From WHSV01 sp050694055 (lineage in GTDB: Bacteria; Actinomycetota; CADDZG01; WHSQ01), in contig JBOGWX010000161.1 of assembly GCA_050694055.1 (NCBI GenBank), positions 51,561 through 115,560 on the forward strand: a stretch of 64,000 bases of DNA. The letters are read 5' to 3'. Positions 43,574 to 51,406 of this stretch are shown piece by piece (positions within the stretch are counted from its first letter, which is position 1; every line of letters starts with the position of its first letter). The notes below the pieces were generated by a model. The model saw only the letters and a program-made list of their open reading frames with translations. It ran no database searches and was not told the DNA's origin. The translations under genes and the position numbers were made by a program.

Positions 43574-44182
43574 ATGCCCCAGCCGAAGAAGGGATACGCA
43601 CTCGGCTCGAATCCGTCGCACCAGCGGCTGATGCTGCGCAACCTCGCGGAGTCGCTGTTCGAGCACGAGCGCATCCGCACGACCGAGGCGAAGGCCAAGG
43701 CGCTGCGCCCTTATGCCGAGCGTCTCATCAGCAAGGCAAAGAAGGGCACGGTGCATCACCGCCGGCAGGTGCTCGGTGACATCGAGAACCGTGAGATCGT
43801 GCACAAGCTGTTCGCCGACATCGGTCCTCGTTTCGCCGAGCGCAACGGCGGCTACACGCGCATCCTCAAGCTGGGCGCGCGCGGAGGCGACGGGGCTCCC
43901 ATGGCCCTGATCGAGCTGGTCGAGCGCGCGACGATCGCGCCGGCAGATTCCACCGACTCCTCCAGGCGGCGTCGTGGTCTGCGCCGTCCTCGACGCGGAG
44001 ATGAAGCCCCGCCGGTCGAAGCCGGTGCCGGGGACACGACCGAGGACGAGGCGCCGGTCGGCGACGAGACGGTCGACGGGGGCGCCGAGGTCGAGGGCAC
44101 GGACCAGCCCGTGGCGGCAGCCGAAGAGCCCGATGAGCAGGGCGACAACGTTTCGGCGGACGAGGACGCAGAGAAGAACTGA
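43574..44182 (+). CDS. rplQ: 50S ribosomal protein L17 with an acidic C-terminal extension
   Basis: A 202-residue protein whose first ~118 residues are normal L17 (GSNPSHQRLMLRNLAESLFE, TTEAKAKALRPYAERLISKAKKG, NGGYTRILKLGAR). The remaining ~80 residues are first basic (SSRRRRGLRRPRRG) and then strongly acidic (ending DNVSADEDAEKN), a low-complexity tail seen in variable form in Actinobacteria. The TGA (44180-44182) overlaps the apparent CTG start of truA. Confidence 0.95.
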   Translation: MPQPKKGYALGSNPSHQRLMLRNLAESLFEHERIRTTEAKAKALRPYAERLISKAKKGTVHHRRQVLGDIENREIVHKLFADIGPRFAERNGGYTRILKLGARGGDGAPMALIELVERATIAPADSTDSSRRRRGLRRPRRGDEAPPVEAGAGDTTEDEAPVGDETVDGGAEVEGTDQPVAAAEEPDEQGDNVSADEDAEKN

Positions 44183-44949
44183 ACCTCCGGCTCGACCTCG
44201 CCTACAACGGCGCGCCGTTTCACGGTTTCGCACGGCAGAACGACGTTCGCACCGTGCAGGGTGACGTCGAGCGAGCCCTTAACCGGTTGCTCGGGCGTGA
44301 GCTCAGCTCGGTCTGTGCCGGGCGTACCGATGCAGGGGTGCACGCGCTGGGGCAGGTCATGAACTTCCCCGACATCGAAGGCGCGTCCGCGGTCGCCGAC
44401 CTCGCTCGGGTCAAGGATTCCTTGAACGGGATGCTCGGCCCGGCCATCTCGATCTCCCGCTGCGATCTCGTAGGCGATGGCTTCTCGGCGCGCTTCTCGG
44501 CCCGTTCTCGTCTCTACGTCTACGCGATCCTAGAAAGTCCTATCCCCGACCCCTTTCTCGCGCCGACCAGCCTGTGGCATCGCAAGCCGCTCGACCTCGA
44601 GGCGATGAACGAGGCCGCCGGGCACCTCATCGGAGCGCACGATTTCTCCTCGTTCGGCCGCGTCGAACCAGGGGCTACCGCCGAACGCAACCTTTTCGAG
44701 CTGCGCTGCTCGCGGCACGAGGGTGTGATCAAGATCCGAGCGCGAGCCAATGCCTTCATCCAGCAGATGGTGCGGTCGCTGGTCGGCACGCTGGTCTACG
44801 CCGGCGAGGGCCGCAAGTCCCCGGACGACATGCCGGGGATTCTCCTGGGACGCGAGCGCGCGCTCGCGGGCCCGGTCGCCCCCGCGCACGGCCTCTGTCT
44901 GGTGTCCGTGGAGTACGATGACGGCTGGAGCGGCCCGGGGGCGGGGTGA
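44179..44949 (+). CDS. truA: tRNA pseudouridine synthase A, apparent CTG start
   Basis: TruA makes pseudouridine at tRNA positions 38-40. From CTG 44179 the 256-residue product begins NLRLDLAYNGAPFHGFARQ, the essential first strand of the fold, then the catalytic Asp51 in CAGRTDAGVHALGQV, RSRLYVYAILESP, HDFSSFGR and IRARANAFIQQMVRSLVGTL. No ATG, GTG or TTG precedes this strand in frame; the first, GTG 44254, would delete 25 essential residues. CTG 44179-44181 overlaps the rplQ stop as CTGA. The ribosome binding site is weak (AGAGAAGAA, 44170-44178), so coupling to rplQ is likely. Confidence 0.92.
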   Translation: MNLRLDLAYNGAPFHGFARQNDVRTVQGDVERALNRLLGRELSSVCAGRTDAGVHALGQVMNFPDIEGASAVADLARVKDSLNGMLGPAISISRCDLVGDGFSARFSARSRLYVYAILESPIPDPFLAPTSLWHRKPLDLEAMNEAAGHLIGAHDFSSFGRVEPGATAERNLFELRCSRHEGVIKIRARANAFIQQMVRSLVGTLVYAGEGRKSPDDMPGILLGRERALAGPVAPAHGLCLVSVEYDDGWSGPGAG

Positions 44950-44990
44950 GTTGGCTGCTGCGGCGTCCCGCGTTCGCCTGGGAAGGCGAT

Positions 44991-45020
44991 TTGACCTGCG
45001 TGAACGGTCGCGGCTATCCT
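44991..45020 (+). promoter_or_regulatory. Promoter of rplM-rpsI
   Basis: TTGACC (44991-44996), an 18-base spacer and TATCCT (45015-45020), about 80 bases before rplM. Confidence 0.7.
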
Positions 45021-45102
45021 CGTGCCTCCCGCTGAGGCAGCGCCTCTTGCGGCGCGCACGCAAGCGAAGCCGGAGCCCCACAGGGCGGCACGAAAGTAGG
45101 AC

Positions 45103-45594
45103 ATGAAGACCCACTCAACAACGCCATCCGACATCACGCGCGAGTGGCACGTCGTCGACGCCGACGGCGTCGTACTCGGCCGTCTTGCGTCGGAGGTCGC
45201 CAAGCTGCTCCGGGGTAAGCACAAGCCGTACTTCGCTCCTCACCTCGACTGCGGGGATCACGTGGTGGTGACGAACGCCGCCAAAGTGCTCATGACCGGC
45301 AACAAGCTGACGGACAAGCGCTACTACCGTCACTCGGGCTACCCCGGCGCACTGAAGGAAGTCCCTTACGACAGGCTCATGACCGAGAAGCCCGCCTTCG
45401 CCGTCGAGAAGGCGATCAGGGGCATGCTTCCGTCGAACAAGCTCGGCAGAGCGATGGCCAAGAAGCTCAAGGTCTACGCCGGGCCGTCGCACCCGCACGG
45501 GGCCCAGAATCCCAAGGCGCTCGACCTCGAGCAGGTCGCGGCTCCGCACGACCCGGAGCAGGCGCACACCATCGAGGAGGTTGCCGGTGGCTGA
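45103..45594 (+). CDS. rplM: 50S ribosomal protein L13
   Basis: A 163-residue early-assembly protein. It contains REWHVVDADGVVLGRLASEVA, LLRGKHKPYFAPHLDCGDHVVV and AIRGMLPSNKLGRAMAKKLKVY. A C-terminal extension of about 20 residues (LDLEQVAAPHDPEQAHTIEE) exceeds the usual ~145. It overlaps rpsI by eight bases, and GAGGAGG near its end is the ribosome binding site of rpsI. Confidence 0.96.
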   Translation: MKTHSTTPSDITREWHVVDADGVVLGRLASEVAKLLRGKHKPYFAPHLDCGDHVVVTNAAKVLMTGNKLTDKRYYRHSGYPGALKEVPYDRLMTEKPAFAVEKAIRGMLPSNKLGRAMAKKLKVYAGPSHPHGAQNPKALDLEQVAAPHDPEQAHTIEEVAGG

Positions 45595-45979
45595 GGTCCT
45601 GACCCGGGCCACGGGGCGCCGCAAGGAGTCGGTGTGCCGTGCCCGCTTCGTCCCCGGCAGCGGCCGGTGGGAGATCAACGGACGACCCTTCGAGGACTAT
45701 TTCCCCAGCCCCACCCACCGCATGATCATCACCGAGCCGCTCCGCATCACCAACACCGAGGGCCGCTACGACATCGCCGCCAAGGTCGAAGGCGGAGGCA
45801 CCTCGGGTCAGGCCGGGGCGCTGCGTCACGCCATCTCGAGGGCGCTGGCGGAGCTCGATCCCGAGCTGAGAAGCATCCTGAAGAAGGCCGGCTTCCTCAC
45901 CCGCGACGCCCGTGAGAAGGAGCGACGCAAGTACGGACTCAAGAAGGCCCGCAAGGCGCCTCAGTACTCCAAGCGCTAG
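45587..45979 (+). CDS. rpsI: 30S ribosomal protein S9
   Basis: A 130-residue protein whose C-terminal tail reaches the P-site tRNA. It contains ATGRRKESVCRARFVPGSG, the GGGTSGQAGALRHAISRAL block and the SKR terminus. GTG 45587 is six bases after GAGGAGG (45574-45580); TTG 45581 directly abuts that site and is unlikely. A GC-rich hairpin follows the stop. Confidence 0.96.
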   Translation: MAEVLTRATGRRKESVCRARFVPGSGRWEINGRPFEDYFPSPTHRMIITEPLRITNTEGRYDIAAKVEGGGTSGQAGALRHAISRALAELDPELRSILKKAGFLTRDAREKERRKYGLKKARKAPQYSKR

Positions 45980-46012
45980 GGAACGACCGCATACGACAGA
46001 GCTGTAATCACA

Positions 46013-46037
46013 AGAACCGGGCCCCGGGCCCGGTTCT
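46013..46037 (+). terminator. Hairpin terminator after rpsI
   Basis: AGAACCGGGCCC (46013-46024), one base, GGGCCCGGTTCT (46026-46037): 12-nt complementary arms 33 bases after rpsI, no long T-tract. Confidence 0.7.
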
Positions 46038-46266
46038 GTCATTCACTGCTCTCTGTCATATTTACAATATAAAAGTGCCTGTTTGTCCGTATGGTCCATG
46101 ACCGGGAAACTGCTTTTTCCTTCCAGGCGGAAGGGTCCTGCGTCGATTCCAGCGAAGTATTGCTTCAGCGCAGCGTCACGGAGGTGTAGCCCTCCGGCCC
46201 CGGTGGGTAAGTAGTCGCCAAGCACCGGCGGACACGCACGCGGGTAGACGAAGAGGGGACGTTCAG
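46038..46266 (+). other. Intergenic region upstream of the mce operon
   Basis: Contains an unusually AT-rich patch (ATATTTACAATATAAAAG, 46057-46074) in an otherwise GC-rich window, probably marking the mce promoter, although no clear -35 is visible. A minus-strand open frame covering 46043-46273 has no recognisable features and overlaps the start of the first permease gene. Confidence 0.45.
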
Positions 46267-47076
46267 TTGGCAACCCGGGTGGCAGGGCGAAAGCCCTCTC
46301 GGATTTTCGAAACTCGATTCTTCAAGTGGATGGGTGAGACCGGTCAGATGTTCGCGATCGGACTCGAATCGCTTCACGTCCTGTTCCGGCGCCCGTGGCC
46401 TCGCGCCGAGTTCATCGACCAGGTGTGGTTCCTGGTCAGGGTCACCACCGTTCCCACCATCCTGGTGTCGATTCCCTTCGGCATGATCATCTCGCTGCAC
46501 GTCGGGTCCTTTCTGACCGAGCTCGGATCCGAAGCGCATCTCGGCGCCGCCATGGTCCTGGCCGTGGTGCGCGAGGCAGCACCCGTCGCAACCGCACTGC
46601 TGATCGCGGGGGCCGGAGGTTCGGCTATGTGCGCCGACCTCGGATCGAGACGGATCCGTGACGAGATCGACGCCATGCAGGTGCTCGGCATCGACCCGGT
46701 GCAGCGACTCATCATGCCTCGTCTCATCGCGGCAGCGCTCGTGGCCTTGCTGCTGGATGCGGTCGTCTCGGTTGCCGGAATTGCCGGGGGATGGTACTTC
46801 GCCGTCATCGTCCAACACGGCACCTCGTCGAGCTACTTCTCCTCTTTCAACGAGCTCAGTCAGATAGCCGATCTCTGGATCGCTCTGTTGAAGGCGGTCC
46901 TGTTCGGCTACGTCGCCGGCATGGTGGCCTGCTACAAGGGCTACTTCGTACGCGGCGGACCCAAGGGCGTCGGCGATGCCGTGAATCAAGCCGTCGTCAT
47001 CACGTTCCTGTTGCTGTTCTTCATGAACTTCGTGCTGACTGCCCTGTACTTCAACTTCGTCCCGCAAAAGATCTGA
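46267..47076 (+). CDS. yrbEA: YrbE/MlaE-family permease, first of the mce operon
   Basis: A 269-residue integral membrane subunit of an Mce lipid importer, homologous to MlaE. A short amphipathic N-terminus is followed by five or so helices. The MlaE landmark APVATALLIAGAGGSAMCAD leads into the cytoplasmic coupling stretch LGSRRIRDEIDAMQVLGIDP, which should contact the ATPase. It begins with TTG 46267 after GAGGGGACG. A paralogous permease follows at 47084, seven bases later; the pair forms the channel heterodimer. Confidence 0.93.
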   Translation: MATRVAGRKPSRIFETRFFKWMGETGQMFAIGLESLHVLFRRPWPRAEFIDQVWFLVRVTTVPTILVSIPFGMIISLHVGSFLTELGSEAHLGAAMVLAVVREAAPVATALLIAGAGGSAMCADLGSRRIRDEIDAMQVLGIDPVQRLIMPRLIAAALVALLLDAVVSVAGIAGGWYFAVIVQHGTSSSYFSSFNELSQIADLWIALLKAVLFGYVAGMVACYKGYFVRGGPKGVGDAVNQAVVITFLLLFFMNFVLTALYFNFVPQKI

Positions 47077-47083
47077 GGTCACG

Positions 47084-47932
47084 ATGGCAGCCCGTGTAGC
47101 GCGACGTCCGAATATCGCAGGCAAGACCGTTCGCAGGATGGCCTCTCCCTTCGAGGAGGGCATCGACCAGGCGAGGTTCTACGGGCGTTGCTTCAAGGCT
47201 CTGCCTCCGGCGCTCAGGTACCGGGGCCTCATCCTCAATCTCATCTCCGACATCACGATCGGAGTCGGTGCCATCCTCTTCGGCGCCGGAATGTTCTTTG
47301 TCATCTTCTCGATGGCGTTCTTCACCGGCACGCAGGTCGGTCTCGAGGGTTTCCAGGGGCTTCAACAGATCGGCGCGGAGGCCTTCGTCGGTCTCATCTC
47401 GTCGTTCGCCAATACGCGTGAGATCACACCGCTGGTCGCAGGGGTCGCGCTGGCGGCTCAGGTCGGAGCCGGATATACGGCCGAGCTGGGGGCCGCGCGC
47501 ATCTCCGAGGAGATCGATGCGCTCGAGGTCATGGCCGTTCCCTCGATGATCTATATGGTGGCGACCCGCATCTGGGCCGCGCTGATCACGATGATCCCGC
47601 TCTACCTCGCGGCTCTCTTCTCGTCGTACCTCGCGACCCAAGCGATCGTGACGAAGTTCTTCGAGCTGAGTTCGGGGACCTACACCCATTACTTCCAGCT
47701 GTTCCTGCCTGCAACCGACATCTTCTACAGCCTCATCAAGGCGATCATTTTCGCCGTCGTCGTGACTCTGATCCACTGCTACTACGGCTACAACGCCTCC
47801 GGGGGTCCGGCCGGCGTGGGCATCGCGACCGGCAAGGCGATCCGTATGTCGATCGTTGTGGTCGTCATCCTGAACCTGTTCCTCTCGCTGCTCATGTGGG
47901 GCGGCGGCGACACGATCGCGATCGCCGGATGA
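47084..47932 (+). CDS. yrbEB: YrbE/MlaE-family permease, second of the mce operon
   Basis: A 282-residue paralogue of the preceding permease. The conserved block is ITPLVAGVALAAQVGAGYTA, followed by ELGAARISEEIDALEVMAVP as the coupling helix. GGPAGVGIATGKAIRMSIV lies near the C-terminus. It pairs with YrbEA to form the membrane core to which the Mce proteins attach. Its TGA overlaps the ATG of mceA (ATGA, 47929-47932). Confidence 0.93.
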   Translation: MAARVARRPNIAGKTVRRMASPFEEGIDQARFYGRCFKALPPALRYRGLILNLISDITIGVGAILFGAGMFFVIFSMAFFTGTQVGLEGFQGLQQIGAEAFVGLISSFANTREITPLVAGVALAAQVGAGYTAELGAARISEEIDALEVMAVPSMIYMVATRIWAALITMIPLYLAALFSSYLATQAIVTKFFELSSGTYTHYFQLFLPATDIFYSLIKAIIFAVVVTLIHCYYGYNASGGPAGVGIATGKAIRMSIVVVVILNLFLSLLMWGGGDTIAIAG

Positions 47933-48987
47933 GCAGGCGCCTTCTGACCATCGTCGCCGGTGGGCTGATCACTGTGCTCGTGGGTACCGGGATCTGGTTC
48001 TCTGTGCGCGCGGCCTACGGCGCCTTCGACGATGCCTACTACGTGACGGTCGACATCGACCGAGCGGGCCAGCAGATGAAGCCGGGACTCGATGTGCGCG
48101 TCAAGGGAGTCGAGGTCGGGGATATCGCCAAGATCGACCTGGTCGAGCGGCGAGCCAGGCTGCAACTGAAGATCGACAGCCGGTACGAGATCCCTCAGGA
48201 CGCTGAAGCGGTCATCTCGCTGAAGACGCCACTTGGCGCCAAGTACGTGGACCTTCGGTTTCCGGCCGACAGCGAGGGACCCTTCCTCGCCAACGGCGAT
48301 GTCATCAGCGACGCTCACATCGGACCCGAGCTCGAGGACCTGCTGGCGGACGGCACGGCAGTGCTCGAAGCGGTGAACCCCGATGACGCCGCAACCGTGA
48401 TCAGCGAGCTTGCGCAGGGCGTGCGCAACAACAGTGACTACATTCAACGAGGCCTCGATGCGAACAGCGAGCTCGCAGGTCTCTTTGCACGGACCGTCGA
48501 CCCACAGCTCGAAGCGTTCGAGGACTTCAACACGCTCTTCGGCATGTTGAAGACGAAGGGCGTCGACCTCAACCTGCTTGCGGACGCAGTCAACGAGGGA
48601 GCACCCGTCTACGCATCACAGGAAGCACAGGCCAACCTCAATCGAGCGTTGCGGGCTCTGCGTCCGTTCGCCGATGACCTCGCCGACCTCCTCATTCTTC
48701 AGCGCGACGACTTCAGGCGCATGCACAACCAGGGCGACAAGGTGCTGCAGACCATCGCCGACCGTCCCGAGGGGCTCGAGAACCTAGTCCACGGCCTCTA
48801 TCGTTACGTCTTCAAGCTCGGCCAGCCCATCGGTGACGACTTCATGATGGCCGATGGAAGTGCGGGAGCCGGCTTCACGGCCTTCATCGGCGGCAACGAC
48901 CAGGGGGAAGAGGAGAAGCAGATCTGCACCGTGTTCCCGCCCGAGGTCCGTGAAGTGGTGCCCGCTTGTAAGGGGGTGGCCGAATGA
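47929..48987 (+). CDS. mceA: Mce-family lipid-transport protein, position A
   Basis: A 352-residue protein with an N-terminal signal-anchor (LLTIVAGGLITVLVGTGIWF), one MCE/MlaD domain (about residues 36-115: YVTVDIDRAGQQMKPGLDVR, VKGVEVGDIAKID, LKTPLGAKYVDLRFP) and a helical region that likely builds the central lipid tunnel. ATG 47929 overlaps the YrbEB stop; a start at 47896 would bury the anchor behind Arg-rich residues read from the upstream gene. Its own TGA overlaps mceB. Confidence 0.92.
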   Translation: MSRRLLTIVAGGLITVLVGTGIWFSVRAAYGAFDDAYYVTVDIDRAGQQMKPGLDVRVKGVEVGDIAKIDLVERRARLQLKIDSRYEIPQDAEAVISLKTPLGAKYVDLRFPADSEGPFLANGDVISDAHIGPELEDLLADGTAVLEAVNPDDAATVISELAQGVRNNSDYIQRGLDANSELAGLFARTVDPQLEAFEDFNTLFGMLKTKGVDLNLLADAVNEGAPVYASQEAQANLNRALRALRPFADDLADLLILQRDDFRRMHNQGDKVLQTIADRPEGLENLVHGLYRYVFKLGQPIGDDFMMADGSAGAGFTAFIGGNDQGEEEKQICTVFPPEVREVVPACKGVAE

Positions 48988-50135
48988 GGGTCTCTAAGAT
49001 CATGCTGCTGAAGGTGATTGCCTTCACCGTCGTCTGCTCCATCTTCACGGTTGCACTCGGCGTGAAGCTCGCCAACTCGCGACTCTTCGCCGACACCTAC
49101 TCGATGAAGGCCGAGTTCGAGGACGCCACGGGGGTTCTCAAAGGTGACGCAGTCAAGATCGCGGGTGTCGACGTCGGCCGCGTCACCGGCACCGAGATCG
49201 AAGACGGGAAGGCAGTGCTCACCTTCAACGTGGACAAGCACATCGACCTGCCGAAGGATACCGAGGTCAGCATCCGCTGGCGCAACGTGCTGGGGCAGCG
49301 CTTCGTCTACATCTATCCGGGTGACGACGACGCGCACTGGGATGAAGAGGACACGATTCCGGTAAGTCAGACCAACGACGTTGCCGACATAGGAGAGTTC
49401 TTGAATCGAGTGGGCCCGATCCTCAAGGCCATCGACCCGGAGCAAGCCAACGCCTTCCTCGATGCGGTCAATACGGCGCTCGCAAGCAACGAGAAGAACG
49501 TCAGAGCGTTGCTCGATGCGGGTTCGAGCCTCGCCACCGACCTTAGCCAGCGCGATGGCCAGATCTCGAGAACCATCGCCAACGCCGACACGATCATGGA
49601 GGCGTTCGCCAGCCAGGATGATCAGATCGCGAGCATCATCGACGATCTGGACAACGTGTCGGGTGTGCTTGCCCGCCGCACCGACGACGTCAATCAGCTC
49701 GTGACCAACTTCGCCGACGTGCAAGACCAGTTGGACGAACTGCTGGCTACCAGCGGTTCGAACATCGACGCAACCATCGGTTCGCTGGACTCGGTCTCTC
49801 AGACGCTTGCCTCCAACAAGAAGAATCTGGCGCGCACGATCGAGTCGGCGCCGGCCGGCATCGCGAACTACTTCCAGACCTCGGCTTGGGGTGAGTGGTT
49901 CAACGTCCGCCTCGTGGAGCTGGTCGTCCAGGACGGCGAGGGCAACGACCTCGTCCGTCAGCGAGAGGACGAAGACGTGCAGCGCTGCGAGAACTGCGGG
50001 GGCAAGGGCAAGGGCGGAACGAAGCAGGTCGGTGACGACGGCGATTCTGCGGACGGTGACGGCGATGGCTCCGGAGGCTCGAGCGAGAACGTCGGCTCTC
50101 TGTTGCGCTTCACGCTGACGGGGGACGAGTCATGA
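48984..50135 (+). CDS. mceB: Mce-family lipid-transport protein, position B
   Basis: A 383-residue protein with a signal-anchor (ILLKVIAFTVVCSIFTVAL-like region near residues 5-25), an MCE domain (MKAEFEDATGVLKGDAVKIA, GVDVGRVTG, GQRFVYIYP) and a long helical domain with repeated Asp/Asn-rich turns. Near the C-terminus it has a Cys-x2-Cys (CENCGGKGKGG) and an acidic Gly/Ser-rich stretch that is not typical of most Mce proteins. ATGA overlaps link it to mceA and mceC, so tight stoichiometry is expected. Confidence 0.92.
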   Translation: MRVSKIMLLKVIAFTVVCSIFTVALGVKLANSRLFADTYSMKAEFEDATGVLKGDAVKIAGVDVGRVTGTEIEDGKAVLTFNVDKHIDLPKDTEVSIRWRNVLGQRFVYIYPGDDDAHWDEEDTIPVSQTNDVADIGEFLNRVGPILKAIDPEQANAFLDAVNTALASNEKNVRALLDAGSSLATDLSQRDGQISRTIANADTIMEAFASQDDQIASIIDDLDNVSGVLARRTDDVNQLVTNFADVQDQLDELLATSGSNIDATIGSLDSVSQTLASNKKNLARTIESAPAGIANYFQTSAWGEWFNVRLVELVVQDGEGNDLVRQREDEDVQRCENCGGKGKGGTKQVGDDGDSADGDGDGSGGSSENVGSLLRFTLTGDES

Positions 50136-51406
50136 GGCTCAAGGGTGCGCTTCACAAGTCCTTCCTCGAAAGAAATCAGAAGCTGGTCGGATTTCTTGGT
50201 GTCGTGGCGGTGATTCTCGGGACCGCCTTCTCGCTCTTGCTGTCCGGCGGCTTCTTCCGGGACACCTACACCGTGACGGCCGAGTTCGCCGACGCCGCGG
50301 GCCTCAGGTCCAGTGACGACGTGCAGGTTGCGGGTCTCGATGCCGGCGCCATCGGCTCGGTGGAGGTCGTGGACGGTGTCGTCGAGGTCGAGCTCAAGAT
50401 CGACAAGGACATCGAGATGCCCCGGGATGCGAACGCGGAGATCGTGATCGAGACCCTTCTGGGCCGCAAGGCGGTTCGCATCGAGGGTGGAAGCAGCACG
50501 GAGATGCTCGCCGACGGCGACCAGATCACGCTCGAGAACACCCGTACCCCCGTCGAGCTATTGGACCTCGCCAACCGGTCGCGGCCGCTGCTTGATCGCT
50601 CGGACCCTCAGGCCTTTCAGGACTTCATGAATCAGATCACCGCGGTTACCCAGGGCAAGAGCGTGCAGGTATCGACGCTCATCAGCGGGCTGGCGGACGT
50701 CACCGACGCGGTCGACTCCCGCAAGCGGGAGCTCGCGCGCTTGCTCGACTCGTTCAACACTCTCGGTGCGACCTTCGCCGACAAGGACGACACCCTCGTC
50801 TCCTTGATCGACAACCTCAACATCGTGCTCGGAAACCTCTCGGAGCGGACCGACGATGTCGAGCGACTGCTCGAGTCCACCGACTCCGCGTCCCACGCCA
50901 CCGCGGATCTGGTCAGGCGCAACCGGCCGGAGCTCGACAGAGCCCTCGATCAGTTGCACGAGGCGCTCGAGGTCATCGACAGGCATCAGGTCGACCTCGC
51001 GGCCGGAGTCTCGTACCTCCACGATTCGGTCGAGGGTTACTCGAGCGTCGCCTACTCCGCCGGCGGGTCGTACAAGAACCGCTGGGCGAACATCTTCGTG
51101 CAGAGCCTCGGCCCGCTGGGCATCGATGCCTTCTTCGGTCCCTGTGGCGGCTTCGACAACGCGCTGGACGATCTCCTGGGTGAGGACCCGCGTGACTGCG
51201 AGGACCGCGCCGAGTACGGCGACGACTACGGCGGCGGAGGCAACGACGGCGGCGGAGCCAGCGGCGGTGAGTCGCCGGAGGAGCCTCAACAGCCGCCCGT
51301 GAGCAGAGAGTCCGATGGCGGCCTCGGCGGAGACGTCGGCGACCTCATCGATAACGTGACCGGCGACGAGACCCTCTCGGATGACCTCAGGGGGCTTCTC
51401 CCATGA
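50132..51406 (+). CDS. mceC: Mce-family lipid-transport protein, position C
   Basis: A 424-residue protein. After a membrane anchor (LVGFLGVVAVILGTAFSLLL) comes an MCE domain (VTAEFADAAGLRSSDDVQVA, GLDAGAIGSVEVVDG, ETLLGRKAVRIEGG), then a helical tunnel region to about residue 340. The C-terminus is a Gly/Asp-rich and Pro-rich low-complexity tail (YGGGGNDGGGASGGESPEEP). It overlaps mceB and mceD by four bases each. Confidence 0.92.
   Translation: MRLKGALHKSFLERNQKLVGFLGVVAVILGTAFSLLLSGGFFRDTYTVTAEFADAAGLRSSDDVQVAGLDAGAIGSVEVVDGVVEVELKIDKDIEMPRDANAEIVIETLLGRKAVRIEGGSSTEMLADGDQITLENTRTPVELLDLANRSRPLLDRSDPQAFQDFMNQITAVTQGKSVQVSTLISGLADVTDAVDSRKRELARLLDSFNTLGATFADKDDTLVSLIDNLNIVLGNLSERTDDVERLLESTDSASHATADLVRRNRPELDRALDQLHEALEVIDRHQVDLAAGVSYLHDSVEGYSSVAYSAGGSYKNRWANIFVQSLGPLGIDAFFGPCGGFDNALDDLLGEDPRDCEDRAEYGDDYGGGGNDGGGASGGESPEEPQQPPVSRESDGGLGGDVGDLIDNVTGDETLSDDLRGLLP

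Noticed and set aside
46043..46273. Minus-strand open frame between rpsI and the mce operon
   Set aside because: 76 codons with no recognised family and no clear ribosome binding site; it overlaps the start of the first permease gene.
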